Source: a virus
IMG/VR virus record: IMGVR_UViG_3300049595_003185
Coordinates: 1 to 47,554 of that record
DNA: 47,554 bases
Direction: 5' to 3' (one strand)
Under the pieces are notes generated by a model. It saw only the letters and a list, made by a program, of their open reading frames with translations. It had not been told where the DNA came from and did no database searches. Below, one piece after another: positions 1-6,608 of this stretch. Made by a program: the position numbers and the translations under genes. Position 1 is the first letter of the stretch; each line of letters opens with the position of its first letter.

Positions 1-28
1 AGCGTAGATGACATCACCTAGATCCCCG

Positions 29-220
29 CTATGGAAGTAATTCATCATCCGGCTCAGTGGCCGTGTTTTCCTGCTCGTCTTGGTTGAAGTAGCCGTCCTC
101 ACGGGAAAGCACCTCCGTCACCGCGTCGATCGCCTGAAGCCAATCAACAGCCGTCAACGAAATCATCCGCAGCGGCGGTGCGCCTTTGCGTAATTCCTCG
201 ACTGTGACCCGATACGACAT
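29..220 (-). CDS. Hypothetical protein, 63 aa
   Basis: Small acidic protein whose function I do not recognise. The N-terminal half reads as a short beta-strand/helix unit (start MSYRVTVEEL), and the last 25 residues are rich in D, E and Q and probably disordered. It is the last gene visible in the leftward late group that begins with the terminase. The methyltransferase stop codon lies 27 nt upstream, embedded in a TAACCTCGCG sequence of the kind seen at many junctions here. There is no clear Shine-Dalgarno site. Start is the ATG at 220. Confidence 0.6.
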   Translation of the reverse strand: MSYRVTVEELRKGAPPLRMISLTAVDWLQAIDAVTEVLSREDGYFNQDEQENTATEPDDELLP

Positions 221-247
221 GATGCGCTTAATATACTACACGCGAGG

Positions 248-754
248 TTATGATTCTTTTCCCAAGACAATGCCCCACGAGTAGTCATCGAAGTCGGCCT
301 CGGTCCACACTTCGTCGCGGATGTTGCCGGCCTTGAGCACTCTCTTTTTGAAAGTCTTGAGTGAGTAGTCGGCCTCTTTGTGCGCCTCGTTGATTGGTTG
401 ACCCGTGGCCGCGCAATGGGCCAAGAACCGTTGCTGGTCGGGGGCCAGAATGAGGAGACGACCGCCCGGCTTGAGCACGCGAAGCCACTCTTTGACCACT
501 GCGACTTGCTCATTGTAGGTGAAGTCCTCGATCAGGTGCGAGGCGTAGACCCAGTCGAGGGTGTTATTCTTGAAAGGCAGACTCCGGGCGTCACCGCCTA
601 GATGCTGTGGTGCCGACCCGACCGAGGTGTAAGGCTGCGGCATGTCAAAGCAGATGGCATGGGGGACAAGCGGGTCGCCGCCGTAACCGAGGTCGATGCC
701 GTAGCCTTGGGTATGTGGCAAAAACCAGTGTCGATATTTTTCGGTCTCACTCAT
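248..754 (-). CDS. Class I SAM-dependent methyltransferase
   Basis: A 168-aa protein with a Rossmann-type methyltransferase fold. GIDLGYGGDPLVPHAICFDM matches SAM-binding motif I with a following acidic strand end. GDARSLPFKNNTLDWVYASH is the motif II/III region of Methyltransf_11-type enzymes, and WLRVLKPGGRLLILAPD is the usual post-III strand. An upstream in-frame ATG exists at 787, but I chose the ATG at 754 because it overlaps the stop of the preceding gene (ATGA). No target-recognition domain is visible, so the substrate could be DNA, a small molecule or protein. It sits among late genes. Confidence 0.75.
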   Translation of the reverse strand: MSETEKYRHWFLPHTQGYGIDLGYGGDPLVPHAICFDMPQPYTSVGSAPQHLGGDARSLPFKNNTLDWVYASHLIEDFTYNEQVAVVKEWLRVLKPGGRLLILAPDQQRFLAHCAATGQPINEAHKEADYSLKTFKKRVLKAGNIRDEVWTEADFDDYSWGIVLGKES

Positions 755-972
755 TCTACCCAACCCTCCGGTATCTCCACATCCCATCCGCGCCCCTCCA
801 TCGGGTTGCCGTAGATACGAATGTCGGGCGAGAAGTAGTGCTTGGGTTCTCCGCCGTTGAGCCGGACGATCCAGACCGAGTTTGTCGCCAGCCCATAATC
901 CATAAACAGGATTGCTTCACCTTCGCCATGAGGCGTGTGGACCAGGAGCGGGGTGCGCCATTCATGGATCAT
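751..972 (-). CDS. Hypothetical protein, 73 aa
   Basis: Not recognised. Predicted mostly beta: alternating hydrophobic segments (AILFMDYG, SVWIVRLNGG) and a C-terminal run ending DVEIPEGWVE suggest a small beta-barrel or sandwich. The stop overlaps the methyltransferase start (ATGA), and the start is one base from the end of the upstream gene. It is therefore part of a tightly packed leftward operon and probably translationally coupled. Confidence 0.6.
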   Translation of the reverse strand: MIHEWRTPLLVHTPHGEGEAILFMDYGLATNSVWIVRLNGGEPKHYFSPDIRIYGNPMEGRGWDVEIPEGWVE

Positions 973-973
973 A

Positions 974-1222
974 CTAATCCCAATACCTCTGACTTCCGGT
1001 CAGCTTCCCGCCCATCATGCGTTCGAGCACAGCCTCGGCATCCCACGCATAGACCCCACCCGCGTAGCATGTCTGCACGCCGAAGAGATCGCTGAACCTC
1101 TCACGGTCCAATCCTGCCCCGTTGATCGCTTCATCCAACTCGGTCCACGGAACATGGTCCATTGGTTCACGCTTCACGTTGCAGCCGATCTGGGTCAGGC
1201 GCGGGTATTCGGTGCTCACCAT
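974..1222 (-). CDS. Hypothetical protein, 82 aa
   Basis: Not recognised. A mixed alpha/beta protein containing PWTELDEAINGAGLDRERFS, a likely helix-turn-helix-like helical stretch, and a C-terminal helix (DAEAVLERMMGGKL). It overlaps the 3' end of the preceding gene by 7 nt, consistent with the compact packing of this leftward operon. Two cysteines (NV-context C14 and QTCYAGG) do not form a metal-binding pattern. Confidence 0.55.
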   Translation of the reverse strand: MVSTEYPRLTQIGCNVKREPMDHVPWTELDEAINGAGLDRERFSDLFGVQTCYAGGVYAWDAEAVLERMMGGKLTGSQRYWD

Positions 1223-1482
1223 AAATCCTTACAGGCCCAATATCCCGCGGTGGATTTGTCCTTCTTGGCCGCGCAGTTGTGGCGGCTGCGGAAGTTGGCG
1301 CGGCGCTTCGGGTTCTTGTGCTTGGTGAAGTCCGACATCGAGGAGTCCCCGAAGTGGACGACCTTCGCTGTTCCAGCCTTCTTGCCCGGCACGAAGACTG
1401 ACTTCTTCTTCGCGGCCGGTGTGATCCCCGCCATCTTGCGGGGCTTATACAGCGTGACCTTCTTGCCTTTGTAGGTAGCCAT
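1216..1482 (-). CDS. Small basic phage protein with RxRHxC...YWxCKxxW signature
   Basis: An 88-aa strongly basic protein. The C-terminal half, RRANFRSRHNC then a Lys-rich stretch and YWACKDLW, matches a small conserved protein I know from many phages (a KSFRARHNC...ARYWSCKxW-type signature), usually near head genes. The function of that family is not known to me. Two cysteines and a histidine in the motif could bind a metal. The Shine-Dalgarno sequence GGAGG lies inside the 3' end of the upstream 45-aa gene, 5 nt before this ATG, so the two are probably co-translated. Confidence 0.7.
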   Translation of the reverse strand: MATYKGKKVTLYKPRKMAGITPAAKKKSVFVPGKKAGTAKVVHFGDSSMSDFTKHKNPKRRANFRSRHNCAAKKDKSTAGYWACKDLW

Positions 1483-1484
1483 GA

Positions 1485-1622
1485 TTACCTCCGCTTCTTC
1501 GCTGAGAATCCCCCGCGCTTATTCTTCATCTTCGCGTAGGTCTTGGGCTCGATGGTGGACTTGGACTTCGGACGGGACGTGCCCGCCTTCCGACGTTTGT
1601 TGATGTTTTCGTATAGGCTCAT
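1485..1622 (-). CDS. Small basic phage protein, 45 aa
   Basis: A very short, Lys/Arg-rich protein beginning MSLYENINKRRKAG and ending RGGFSAKKRR. It resembles the tiny 'xLYxNIxxKRKR' proteins found between head genes of many tailed phages; their role is unknown to me. The start ATG overlaps the stop of the membrane-protein gene (ATGA at 1619-1622). The stop lies 2 nt before the next gene, and its last codons supply that gene's ribosome-binding site. The overlaps at both ends make it convincing despite its length. Confidence 0.7.
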   Translation of the reverse strand: MSLYENINKRRKAGTSRPKSKSTIEPKTYAKMKNKRGGFSAKKRR

Positions 1623-1723
1623 AAAATTCCGAGCCAGTAGCTCGTCATCAGGAGCACCGCGAAGAACGCGACCAGCAAAGCCAGCGCATACTCCTCGGGT
1701 CCGATTGGATCTGGCTCCATCAT
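1619..1723 (-). CDS. Single-span small membrane protein, 34 aa
   Basis: Starts with two ATG codons (1723 and 1720). The N-terminus is acidic (MMEPDPIGPEEY), followed by a hydrophobic helix of about 20 residues from residue 13 (ALALLVAFFAVLLMTSYWLG). The stop TGA overlaps the next start. On the minus strand the leader reads ATAACCGCACAACCTATG, so it has the AACCTATG start context seen before several other genes here and no Shine-Dalgarno site. It follows the terminase by 26 nt. It could be a lysis or virion accessory protein; nothing decides. Confidence 0.6.
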   Translation of the reverse strand: MMEPDPIGPEEYALALLVAFFAVLLMTSYWLGIL

Positions 1724-1749
1724 AGGTTGTGCGGTTATGATCCCATGTC

Positions 1750-3528
1750 CTAAAAACGTGTCAACTGGCTGGCGGTCCGGCGCGGTGCGAATTTTCCATT
1801 GGTCATTGTCTCTTTCCAGCGTGTCGAACCCCCGCGTCGGGAGCTGCCTTCCTGGAGTGGCCGTAAACCGAACCTCTCCCGTATAACGTCGAGGAGGACG
1901 AATGCGGCGTCAGCGATGTCTGGTGATCGGCCGGTGCGGGCCTTCATATCCGCCTTCGGCTCTACTATCACCTTCATCGAACCCGACTTTCGCGTGTCGT
2001 AGTTCCGGCTGGTCATTTCCCGCGCCAAGTCGGGTCCGACCCCCCGAAGCTGGCCGTTCTGAAGAAACTCCTTGGCCGAGAACCACAGTTCGGTCACCCG
2101 ATTGACATACTTGTCCTCGCACTTAGTCGGGTCGTAAGTCGAAAGCGATCGGCTCGAGGGAGCGCCACCGAAATGGACACGCAGAAACTCGTTCGATCCG
2201 CAGACCGTGGCGAGCGCGTCACAGAAGGGAACTCCTCCGCCGGTTACATCGACGCCGACATTCCGCCACGGGACGCCAGCGTCTTTGATAATGGTGAGGA
2301 TTTGTTTAGCGATCTGGAAAGTGCGGGGTTCGGGGTTAGATGCCTCGTCTTCAAGGTAATGGAACGTGTCGAACGATACCTGATCGGCTCCATCTTTGTT
2401 CTGGCCATAGGAGCCCAGATAGAGGACACATCGGTCTCCGCCGCTCACAAAGGAAGGGTCGATTCCAGCCACCCGCTCGACTCGGCCCTTCCAAACGGGC
2501 TTTTGATCGGCTTGGAACCGGATGATCTCGGCCTCGCTGTAGATGGCTTTGCTGACCGCCTGCGGCGGCCAAAAACCCCGGTAGTCGCGCCAGAACAGCG
2601 GCGAATCTTCGCCTAGTCGTGTGCGCGCCTCATCAATCTTTTCCCACTTTTGGATCGGCCAGCGGTTCTGAGATTCTAGATAGTTCGGGTTTTTTAATGC
2701 GTCGAAGTGCAAACACACCCCGCCGAGCTTGGTCTCCCACTGATCCATGTTGACGTTGATCGAACCCCATCCGTCTTTCGGCTCAACAAATTTCCCAAAG
2801 GGATCGTAATACGACACCGGATTAGCCGCCGCGCACACGTGCAGCACGGGGTTGTTGGCCATGTTGGAAAGCGCCGTGTCGATCAGCGCATGACTGAGTT
2901 CGGACAGCTCGTCGGCGGCTAGATAAACACGAGCGGCTTTCATGCCTCGCATTTTGCCAGTGACTTCGTTGGATTTTCGGGCCTCGGCCGGAATGAGGTA
3001 TATGCCGGCCTGCTCTAGGCGCTGGCCTTCTTTCATCACGTAGATGGCAGGAGTCGGAGTGTCGGTCAACTTGGCGGGCGCCACGTCCTTAATGGCGGGC
3101 CAATACCGCTGCACGGCGCCCCAGACCCGTTTTTTGGCATCGCGGATCGAGGTCGAAGTCAGCAACCCGAGCGTATGGAAAGGGGCCGCCAGCCAGTTCA
3201 GCAAAACCCAGACGGCCATAAAGTCCGACTTGCCGCTGCTCCCGCAGCCTGCGAAACCGACATAGCGGTGGTTACAGCAGGCATGGAGCATGTCGTCAGC
3301 CCAGGGGTGCCAAACGAAGTTCTCGGTCTTTTTATTCCAAAAGAATCTGGCCGCACGTTTGAAGTGTTCCTCGCGGCCCAAGCTCTCCGGCGAAAACCGG
3401 CCTTCGCGATACATGAACAGCTCAACGGCCCATTCGGTAAACTCCTGTGGGAAGACGTAGCCGTATCGCTGGATGGATCCGGCAGGAATCGTCGAGGCGT
3501 CGTTAATGAGACATGGTCGAAATAGCAT
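1750..3528 (-). CDS. terL: Large terminase subunit (DNA-packaging ATPase/nuclease)
   Basis: A 592-aa protein of normal terminase length. It packages DNA into the capsid and cuts the concatemer. The N-terminal ATPase has a Walker A variant GCGSSGKS at residues 94-101 and a Walker B strand ending in AADE (about 203-207). The C-terminal RNase H-like nuclease shows its expected acidic residues in GIDPSF (D357), VGVDVTGGG (D427) and SPDIADAA (D537/D540). It is the first gene of the left minus-strand group and is transcribed away from the integrase. No small terminase or portal is adjacent: the next genes are short, so head genes presumably lie past the window edge. Confidence 0.93.
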   Translation of the reverse strand: MLFRPCLINDASTIPAGSIQRYGYVFPQEFTEWAVELFMYREGRFSPESLGREEHFKRAARFFWNKKTENFVWHPWADDMLHACCNHRYVGFAGCGSSGKSDFMAVWVLLNWLAAPFHTLGLLTSTSIRDAKKRVWGAVQRYWPAIKDVAPAKLTDTPTPAIYVMKEGQRLEQAGIYLIPAEARKSNEVTGKMRGMKAARVYLAADELSELSHALIDTALSNMANNPVLHVCAAANPVSYYDPFGKFVEPKDGWGSINVNMDQWETKLGGVCLHFDALKNPNYLESQNRWPIQKWEKIDEARTRLGEDSPLFWRDYRGFWPPQAVSKAIYSEAEIIRFQADQKPVWKGRVERVAGIDPSFVSGGDRCVLYLGSYGQNKDGADQVSFDTFHYLEDEASNPEPRTFQIAKQILTIIKDAGVPWRNVGVDVTGGGVPFCDALATVCGSNEFLRVHFGGAPSSRSLSTYDPTKCEDKYVNRVTELWFSAKEFLQNGQLRGVGPDLAREMTSRNYDTRKSGSMKVIVEPKADMKARTGRSPDIADAAFVLLDVIRERFGLRPLQEGSSRRGGSTRWKETMTNGKFAPRRTASQLTRF

Positions 3529-3632
3529 AAGTCAAAATGTGCCAAAACTAGTCACCAACCTCCGGCACACGGAAATTTGATAATGGTGCAAAGTTCTGAT
3601 GTTGTTGGTGTTTGTGGCACTAAGAAAACGAC

Positions 3633-3656
3633 TTCGAATCCCGTGCGCGCTGCCCA
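3633..3656. other. Putative attP core (3' end of a tRNA gene)
   Basis: TTCGAATCCCGTGCGCGCTG followed by CCCA reads as the T-loop, 3' T-stem strand, 3' acceptor strand and near-CCA end of a bacterial tRNA. The matching 5' T-stem strand (would be ACGGG) is not present: the bases before it are ACGAC. It is thus not a tRNA gene but the fragment a phage carries to recombine into a host tRNA and restore it. It lies about 150 bp before the integrase gene, the usual place for attP. The exact crossover cannot be fixed without the host sequence. Confidence 0.65.
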
Positions 3657-3677
3657 ATTTTCAAATTTGTAAATTGG
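3654..3677. repeat. Near-perfect 24-bp palindrome beside the att core
   Basis: CCAATTT and AAATTGG form 7-bp arms around TCAAATTTGT, itself nearly self-complementary. It directly adjoins the attP-like core and lies upstream of the integrase promoter. It could be a recombinase or excisionase arm site or an operator for one of the nearby DNA-binding proteins. Confidence 0.4.
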
Positions 3678-3694
3678 CTTGTTTACTCTGTTAT

Positions 3695-3723
3695 TTGAAA
3701 AGTTACGTGACATTTGGTATTAT
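3695..3723 (+). promoter_or_regulatory. Sigma70-type promoter for integrase
   Basis: TTGAAA (5 of 6 matches to TTGACA), a 17-nt spacer, and TATTAT (5 of 6 matches to TATAAT). Transcription would start near 3730, giving a leader of only a few tens of bases before the integrase start. This is the best consensus promoter I found in the window. Confidence 0.6.
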
Positions 3724-3738
3724 TTTTTAGGCGAGGTT

Positions 3739-3783
3739 ATGACTAATTTTGAACGAATTGGCACACACTTACGTCAAATATAG
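3739..3783 (+). CDS. Possible 14-aa leader peptide before integrase
   Basis: ATG at 3739 begins MTNFERIGTHLRQI and stops with TAG at 3781-3783, one base before the ATG at 3785 that I use for the integrase. It would begin about 9 nt after the predicted transcription start. This arrangement could couple integrase translation to the leader. Alternatively the integrase starts at an in-frame TTG at 3749 and this reading is incidental. Confidence 0.25.
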   Translation: MTNFERIGTHLRQI

Positions 3784-3784
3784 C

Positions 3785-5068
3785 ATGACGAAATCCACCC
3801 TTATTGAGACCGCGCCGGGGCGCCACGAACTGCACTTGAACGGCTCCAAAGTGAGCATCCGCGAGACGCGAAACAACAGCTACAAGTTCTTTCGACTGAA
3901 TTGGCGCGTGGGGCGGCGCGGCTTCCGTCGTGCGTTCTCCAGCGCCGACAAAGCCATCGCAGAAGCCGAGCGCATCGTTCGCGACCTGGCCCGTGCGGAG
4001 GGGGAAAAAACCACTGTCCGCAGTGAAGACATCGTCTACTACCGCGAGTGTGCTCGTAAGCTCGGGTCGGTTCCGCTCCACACTGCGGTCGAATTCTATC
4101 TCAAATTTCATCGCATCGGGGCGCCGCGCAAAACCCTCGCCGAAATCGCCGACGAGTTTCTCGAAGCGGCCAAGGCAAGAAGCGTATCAAGGAGATACAG
4201 GGAAAGCATCACGTCCGCGAACAACCTATGGAAGAAATGGGCGGGCGCAATGAGTTTGCCTGAAATCACGACCGGATTCATTGAACGCAAGTTCTCCGAT
4301 AGCGAGTTCACCCCGACCTACAAAAAGAATCTTTTGCGGGCATTCCGCGCTCTGGAACTCCACGCCGTCCGCATGAAATACGTCGGCCGTGAATACGAAA
4401 GCGTGGCCGAGACCATCAAGCTGCCCTCGACCAAGCACAGCACCCCCGCCGTGTTCACACCGGAGGAATTGATGCGGCTTTTCATCGTAGCCCAACCTCA
4501 CCAGATTGCCTACGTGGCGACGATGGCTTTTGCGGGGGCGCGGCGCGCAGAGTTTGAGCGCATGACGCCGGAGCATTTTTCAGTCGAAGAAAACGTAGCC
4601 GCGATCAACGCGGAGATCGCCAAAAAAGGATCGCGCCGCGTCCTTGAGCTACCGAGCAACCTCAAAGAATGGCTGGCCGTGGCCAAGCTCCCCGCAAGTG
4701 GGAGCCGCCCGAGCAGGAAAAGCATCGCCGCCATTTCCTACAAGGACCGGCTCAAGGATGTCGGCTTGGTTTGGAAACAGAACGTCCTGCGCCATTCATT
4801 TTGTTCTTACCACCTCGCGCTCCACCGGAACGCGGCCTTGACTTCGGAGCTGGCGGGAAACTCCCCGCAGATGCTCCGTGAGCATTACAAGTCCTTGGTC
4901 ACCCCGGCGGCGGCAAGAGCGTGGTTTGAAATAACCCCACAAAAGGTGTTTGACTTCGCCACCGCACATTCGCTAGAAAGGTTGTTATCGTGGACGCTCG
5001 AACGCCAAAACGAGAAGGAGAGTGAATTTTCAGAAAACCCAACAGAAAAGAAAAACCAAAATGCCTAA
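3785..5068 (+). CDS. int: Tyrosine site-specific integrase
   Basis: A 427-aa phage integrase that should recombine attP with a host tRNA gene. An N-terminal arm/core-binding region covers about residues 1-200. In the catalytic domain I see the first Arg in AGARRAEFE (R253), box II as NVLRHSF (N333, R336, where HxLR is usual), GNS in place of GHS, and the nucleophile in LREHYKSLV (Y368). Asn at both His positions is, as I recall, common in recombinases of Verrucomicrobiota. A TTG at 3749 would add 12 residues. The 3' end overlaps the next gene by 8 nt. Confidence 0.9.
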   Translation: MTKSTLIETAPGRHELHLNGSKVSIRETRNNSYKFFRLNWRVGRRGFRRAFSSADKAIAEAERIVRDLARAEGEKTTVRSEDIVYYRECARKLGSVPLHTAVEFYLKFHRIGAPRKTLAEIADEFLEAAKARSVSRRYRESITSANNLWKKWAGAMSLPEITTGFIERKFSDSEFTPTYKKNLLRAFRALELHAVRMKYVGREYESVAETIKLPSTKHSTPAVFTPEELMRLFIVAQPHQIAYVATMAFAGARRAEFERMTPEHFSVEENVAAINAEIAKKGSRRVLELPSNLKEWLAVAKLPASGSRPSRKSIAAISYKDRLKDVGLVWKQNVLRHSFCSYHLALHRNAALTSELAGNSPQMLREHYKSLVTPAAARAWFEITPQKVFDFATAHSLERLLSWTLERQNEKESEFSENPTEKKNQNA

Positions 5069-5351
5069 TCAACTAAAAGCAGGAACCAGACGGCTCTCGT
5101 ATATCGAAGACCGGATCAACGCCAAAGCACTCGATGTTTTAGCTGCGGCACAATCAACCAACGTCTCGGCTTTAATCCGCCAAGCGACGGAAAAGTTCCT
5201 CCGCGACGTGGACAAAGACGGATCTGTCCGCAAAATCGCCAGCCAAATAGCAAGCCAACTGCCAGACGACGCTGAAGAGCGCGCCACAGCCAACCTCGAT
5301 CCCGACACGCTCGAGGCGCTGACGGCAGTGATGAAGAAAATCCGCAAATAA
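5061..5351 (+). CDS. Ribbon-helix-helix-like DNA-binding protein
   Basis: A 96-aa protein. Residues 8-50 (RRLSYIEDRINAKALDVLA then STNVSALIRQATEKFL) fit an Arc/MetJ-type strand-helix-helix: a short basic strand, a helix, a turn with N-V-S, and a second helix. The C-terminal half is acidic and ends with a helix. The ATG at 5061 overlaps the integrase stop, so it is co-translated and probably regulates integration or early transcription. An in-frame upstream ATG at 5022 lies in the integrase and is less likely. Confidence 0.6.
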   Translation: MPNQLKAGTRRLSYIEDRINAKALDVLAAAQSTNVSALIRQATEKFLRDVDKDGSVRKIASQIASQLPDDAEERATANLDPDTLEALTAVMKKIRK

Positions 5352-5403
5352 TCTCACACGCCAGCCCCACCACCAAACCCGTAACGTAAATCACATAATA
5401 ACC

Positions 5404-5619
5404 ATGCACATTACGATCAATGAACAACTGACCCTCAAACTCCAAAAACTCGCGAATGAAGTCAACCTTCCGGCTGAACGTCTCGGGCAACTGTTTGTCG
5501 AAGATATGATTAACAGCTACCTTTTCACCCATGACGGAACCAGCGCCTTGCGAGACAACATCACTGACGAAAAAACTGCGGGGGCTTCGCAACCCGAAGC
5601 TCATCCGCAGCTTTGCTAG
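5404..5619 (+). CDS. Ribbon-helix-helix-like protein, possibly frameshifted
   Basis: A 71-aa reading frame. The first 40 residues (ITINEQLTLKLQKLANEVNL then a second helix LGQLFVEDMINSYL) look like a ribbon-helix-helix unit. The ATG directly follows CATAATAACC. After DEK at 5573 the frame loses its character, while the +1 frame continues with sensible sequence; the switch lies at an A6 run (5570-5575). The true product may join this N-terminus to the next frame. Confidence 0.5.
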   Translation: MHITINEQLTLKLQKLANEVNLPAERLGQLFVEDMINSYLFTHDGTSALRDNITDEKTAGASQPEAHPQLC

Positions 5620-5725
5620 TAGCCCTGAGCTGGAGAAATCGCTGGTCGAGACGGCTGCCAAAACCGGCCTCTCGATCAGCGAGATCATCCGCAACGCACT
5701 GACCAAAACATTGATCGAAGGATAA
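5531..5725 (+). CDS. Ribbon-helix-helix-like protein (+1 frame)
   Basis: A 64-aa frame overlapping the previous one by 89 nt. SPELEKSLVETAAKTGLSIS then EIIRNALTKTLI (residues 31-62) is a good helix-turn-helix half of a ribbon-helix-helix domain. The ATG at 5531 has no ribosome-binding site, and its first 20 residues look arbitrary. Either it is an independent small repressor or it is the C-terminal part of a 106-aa protein made by skipping one base at the A6 run. It precedes the excisionase-like gene by 16 nt with an AATAACCTC leader. Confidence 0.5.
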   Translation: MTEPAPCETTSLTKKLRGLRNPKLIRSFASSPELEKSLVETAAKTGLSISEIIRNALTKTLIEG

Positions 5726-5741
5726 TAACCTCGTCACCTTT

Positions 5742-6029
5742 ATGACCATGACCATCGAATGCGCGTCGTTCAAAGCGACGCCAGTCGGGGAAGGCCGTGT
5801 CCGGCTGGACATTGAAAACCCCGTGCAACAGCGCAAGTCCGTTTACGGATCATCCGAAGCCGTCGCCCGATTGAGCGAAATCTTCGGCAAACCACTCCAC
5901 CGCAACTCGCTGGCCTACTGGCGCAAGCAAGGGCTTCCCTGCACGCGCATTGGAGACCGCAAACTGATGTATAGCGAAGACGACCTCGTCCGTTGGGCGC
6001 AAGGCCGGATCACTTCCGCCGTCCCGTGA
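5742..6029 (+). CDS. Excisionase-like winged helix protein (MerR/AlpA type)
   Basis: A 95-aa protein. Residues 42-90 match the HTH_17/excisionase pattern: ARLSEIFGKPLHRNSLAYWR is a helix-turn-helix with a conserved YW, followed by GLPCTRIGDRKLMYSEDDLV, the two-strand wing ending in an xDLxRW helix. Such proteins bend DNA at att sites or regulate integrase genes. Its position just after integrase and the small repressors fits excisionase. The start is ATG 5742 or ATG 5748. Its stop overlaps the next gene's GTG start. Confidence 0.65.
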   Translation: MTMTIECASFKATPVGEGRVRLDIENPVQQRKSVYGSSEAVARLSEIFGKPLHRNSLAYWRKQGLPCTRIGDRKLMYSEDDLVRWAQGRITSAVP

Positions 6030-6454
6030 ATTCACGACAGAAAGGCAAACGGGTCGAGCGCCTTTGGCGGGACCAACTCCGCGAGGCAGGGTTCCTCAAG
6101 TCGTTTCGCGGGCAGCAGTATTGCGGCGCGGCCGGTAATGCCGATGTCGTTTGTCCCGAATTGCCGTGGGCGCATTTTGAGGTCAAAGGCGTTCAGAACT
6201 TGAACGTGCTCAATGCGATGAAGCAGGCGATCACCGATAGCGGCACTAAGACGCCGGTCGTCGCGCACAAGAAAAACGGCGAGCCGTGGTTGGTCACGAT
6301 GCTCGCCGCTGATTGGCTGGAACTCGTAAAGGAGTCCGACCGCGTGGTTAGCGAATGTCTAGGAGATCGCCAAGCAGACTCTCCGACGACGAGCGACGGC
6401 GCTCCGACATGCGACGAGACATGCGCTCCAGCTTCATGTCATCCGATTCCGTGA
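6026..6454 (+). CDS. PD-(D/E)XK nuclease, Holliday-junction-resolvase-like
   Basis: A 142-aa protein starting at GTG 6026, which overlaps the preceding stop (GTGA). NSRQKGKRVERLWRDQLREA is the N-terminal helix with the conserved Glu, GAAGNADVVCP supplies the catalytic Asp, and WAHFEVKGV supplies ExK. This arrangement is seen in phage proteins related to archaeal Hjc/VRR-type resolvases. It probably cuts branched or replicating phage DNA. The last 36 residues look irregular and lie opposite the 3' part of a convergent minus-strand gene, so the C-terminus may be non-essential. Confidence 0.7.
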   Translation: MNSRQKGKRVERLWRDQLREAGFLKSFRGQQYCGAAGNADVVCPELPWAHFEVKGVQNLNVLNAMKQAITDSGTKTPVVAHKKNGEPWLVTMLAADWLELVKESDRVVSECLGDRQADSPTTSDGAPTCDETCAPASCHPIP

Positions 6455-6590
6455 CATACAAGACATTGCCCTGCCTCTGGACCCAGACGATTTGGTTATC
6501 CCCGCTCGGGTCGACGATGTAGGAAACGTCTCCGGCCCATGCGCTTCCGGCTAACAAACTTGCTACAACTACTGCGTTAATAATTTTCAT
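6348..6590 (-). CDS. Small secreted protein with Sec signal peptide (moron candidate)
   Basis: An 80-aa protein encoded against the surrounding early genes. MKIINAVVVASLLAGSAWAG is a textbook signal peptide with cleavage expected after AWA (residue 19). The mature part is about 60 residues, with a beta-like segment (QIVWVQRQGNVLYVTES) and a basic/Ser-rich tail. Its start has the CAACCTATG context. The 3' 107 nt overlap the nuclease gene. An isolated exported gene on the opposite strand is typical of a lysogenic-conversion gene. No enzyme motif is visible. Confidence 0.6.
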   Translation of the reverse strand: MKIINAVVVASLLAGSAWAGDVSYIVDPSGDNQIVWVQRQGNVLYVTESDDMKLERMSRRMSERRRSSSESLLGDLLDIR

Positions 6591-6608
6591 AGGTTGAGTT
6601 TGACATAG

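Noticed and set aside
3626-3656. tRNA gene beside the integrase
   Set aside because: Only the 3' T-loop and acceptor strand are present; no matching 5' strands, D arm or anticodon arm precede it.
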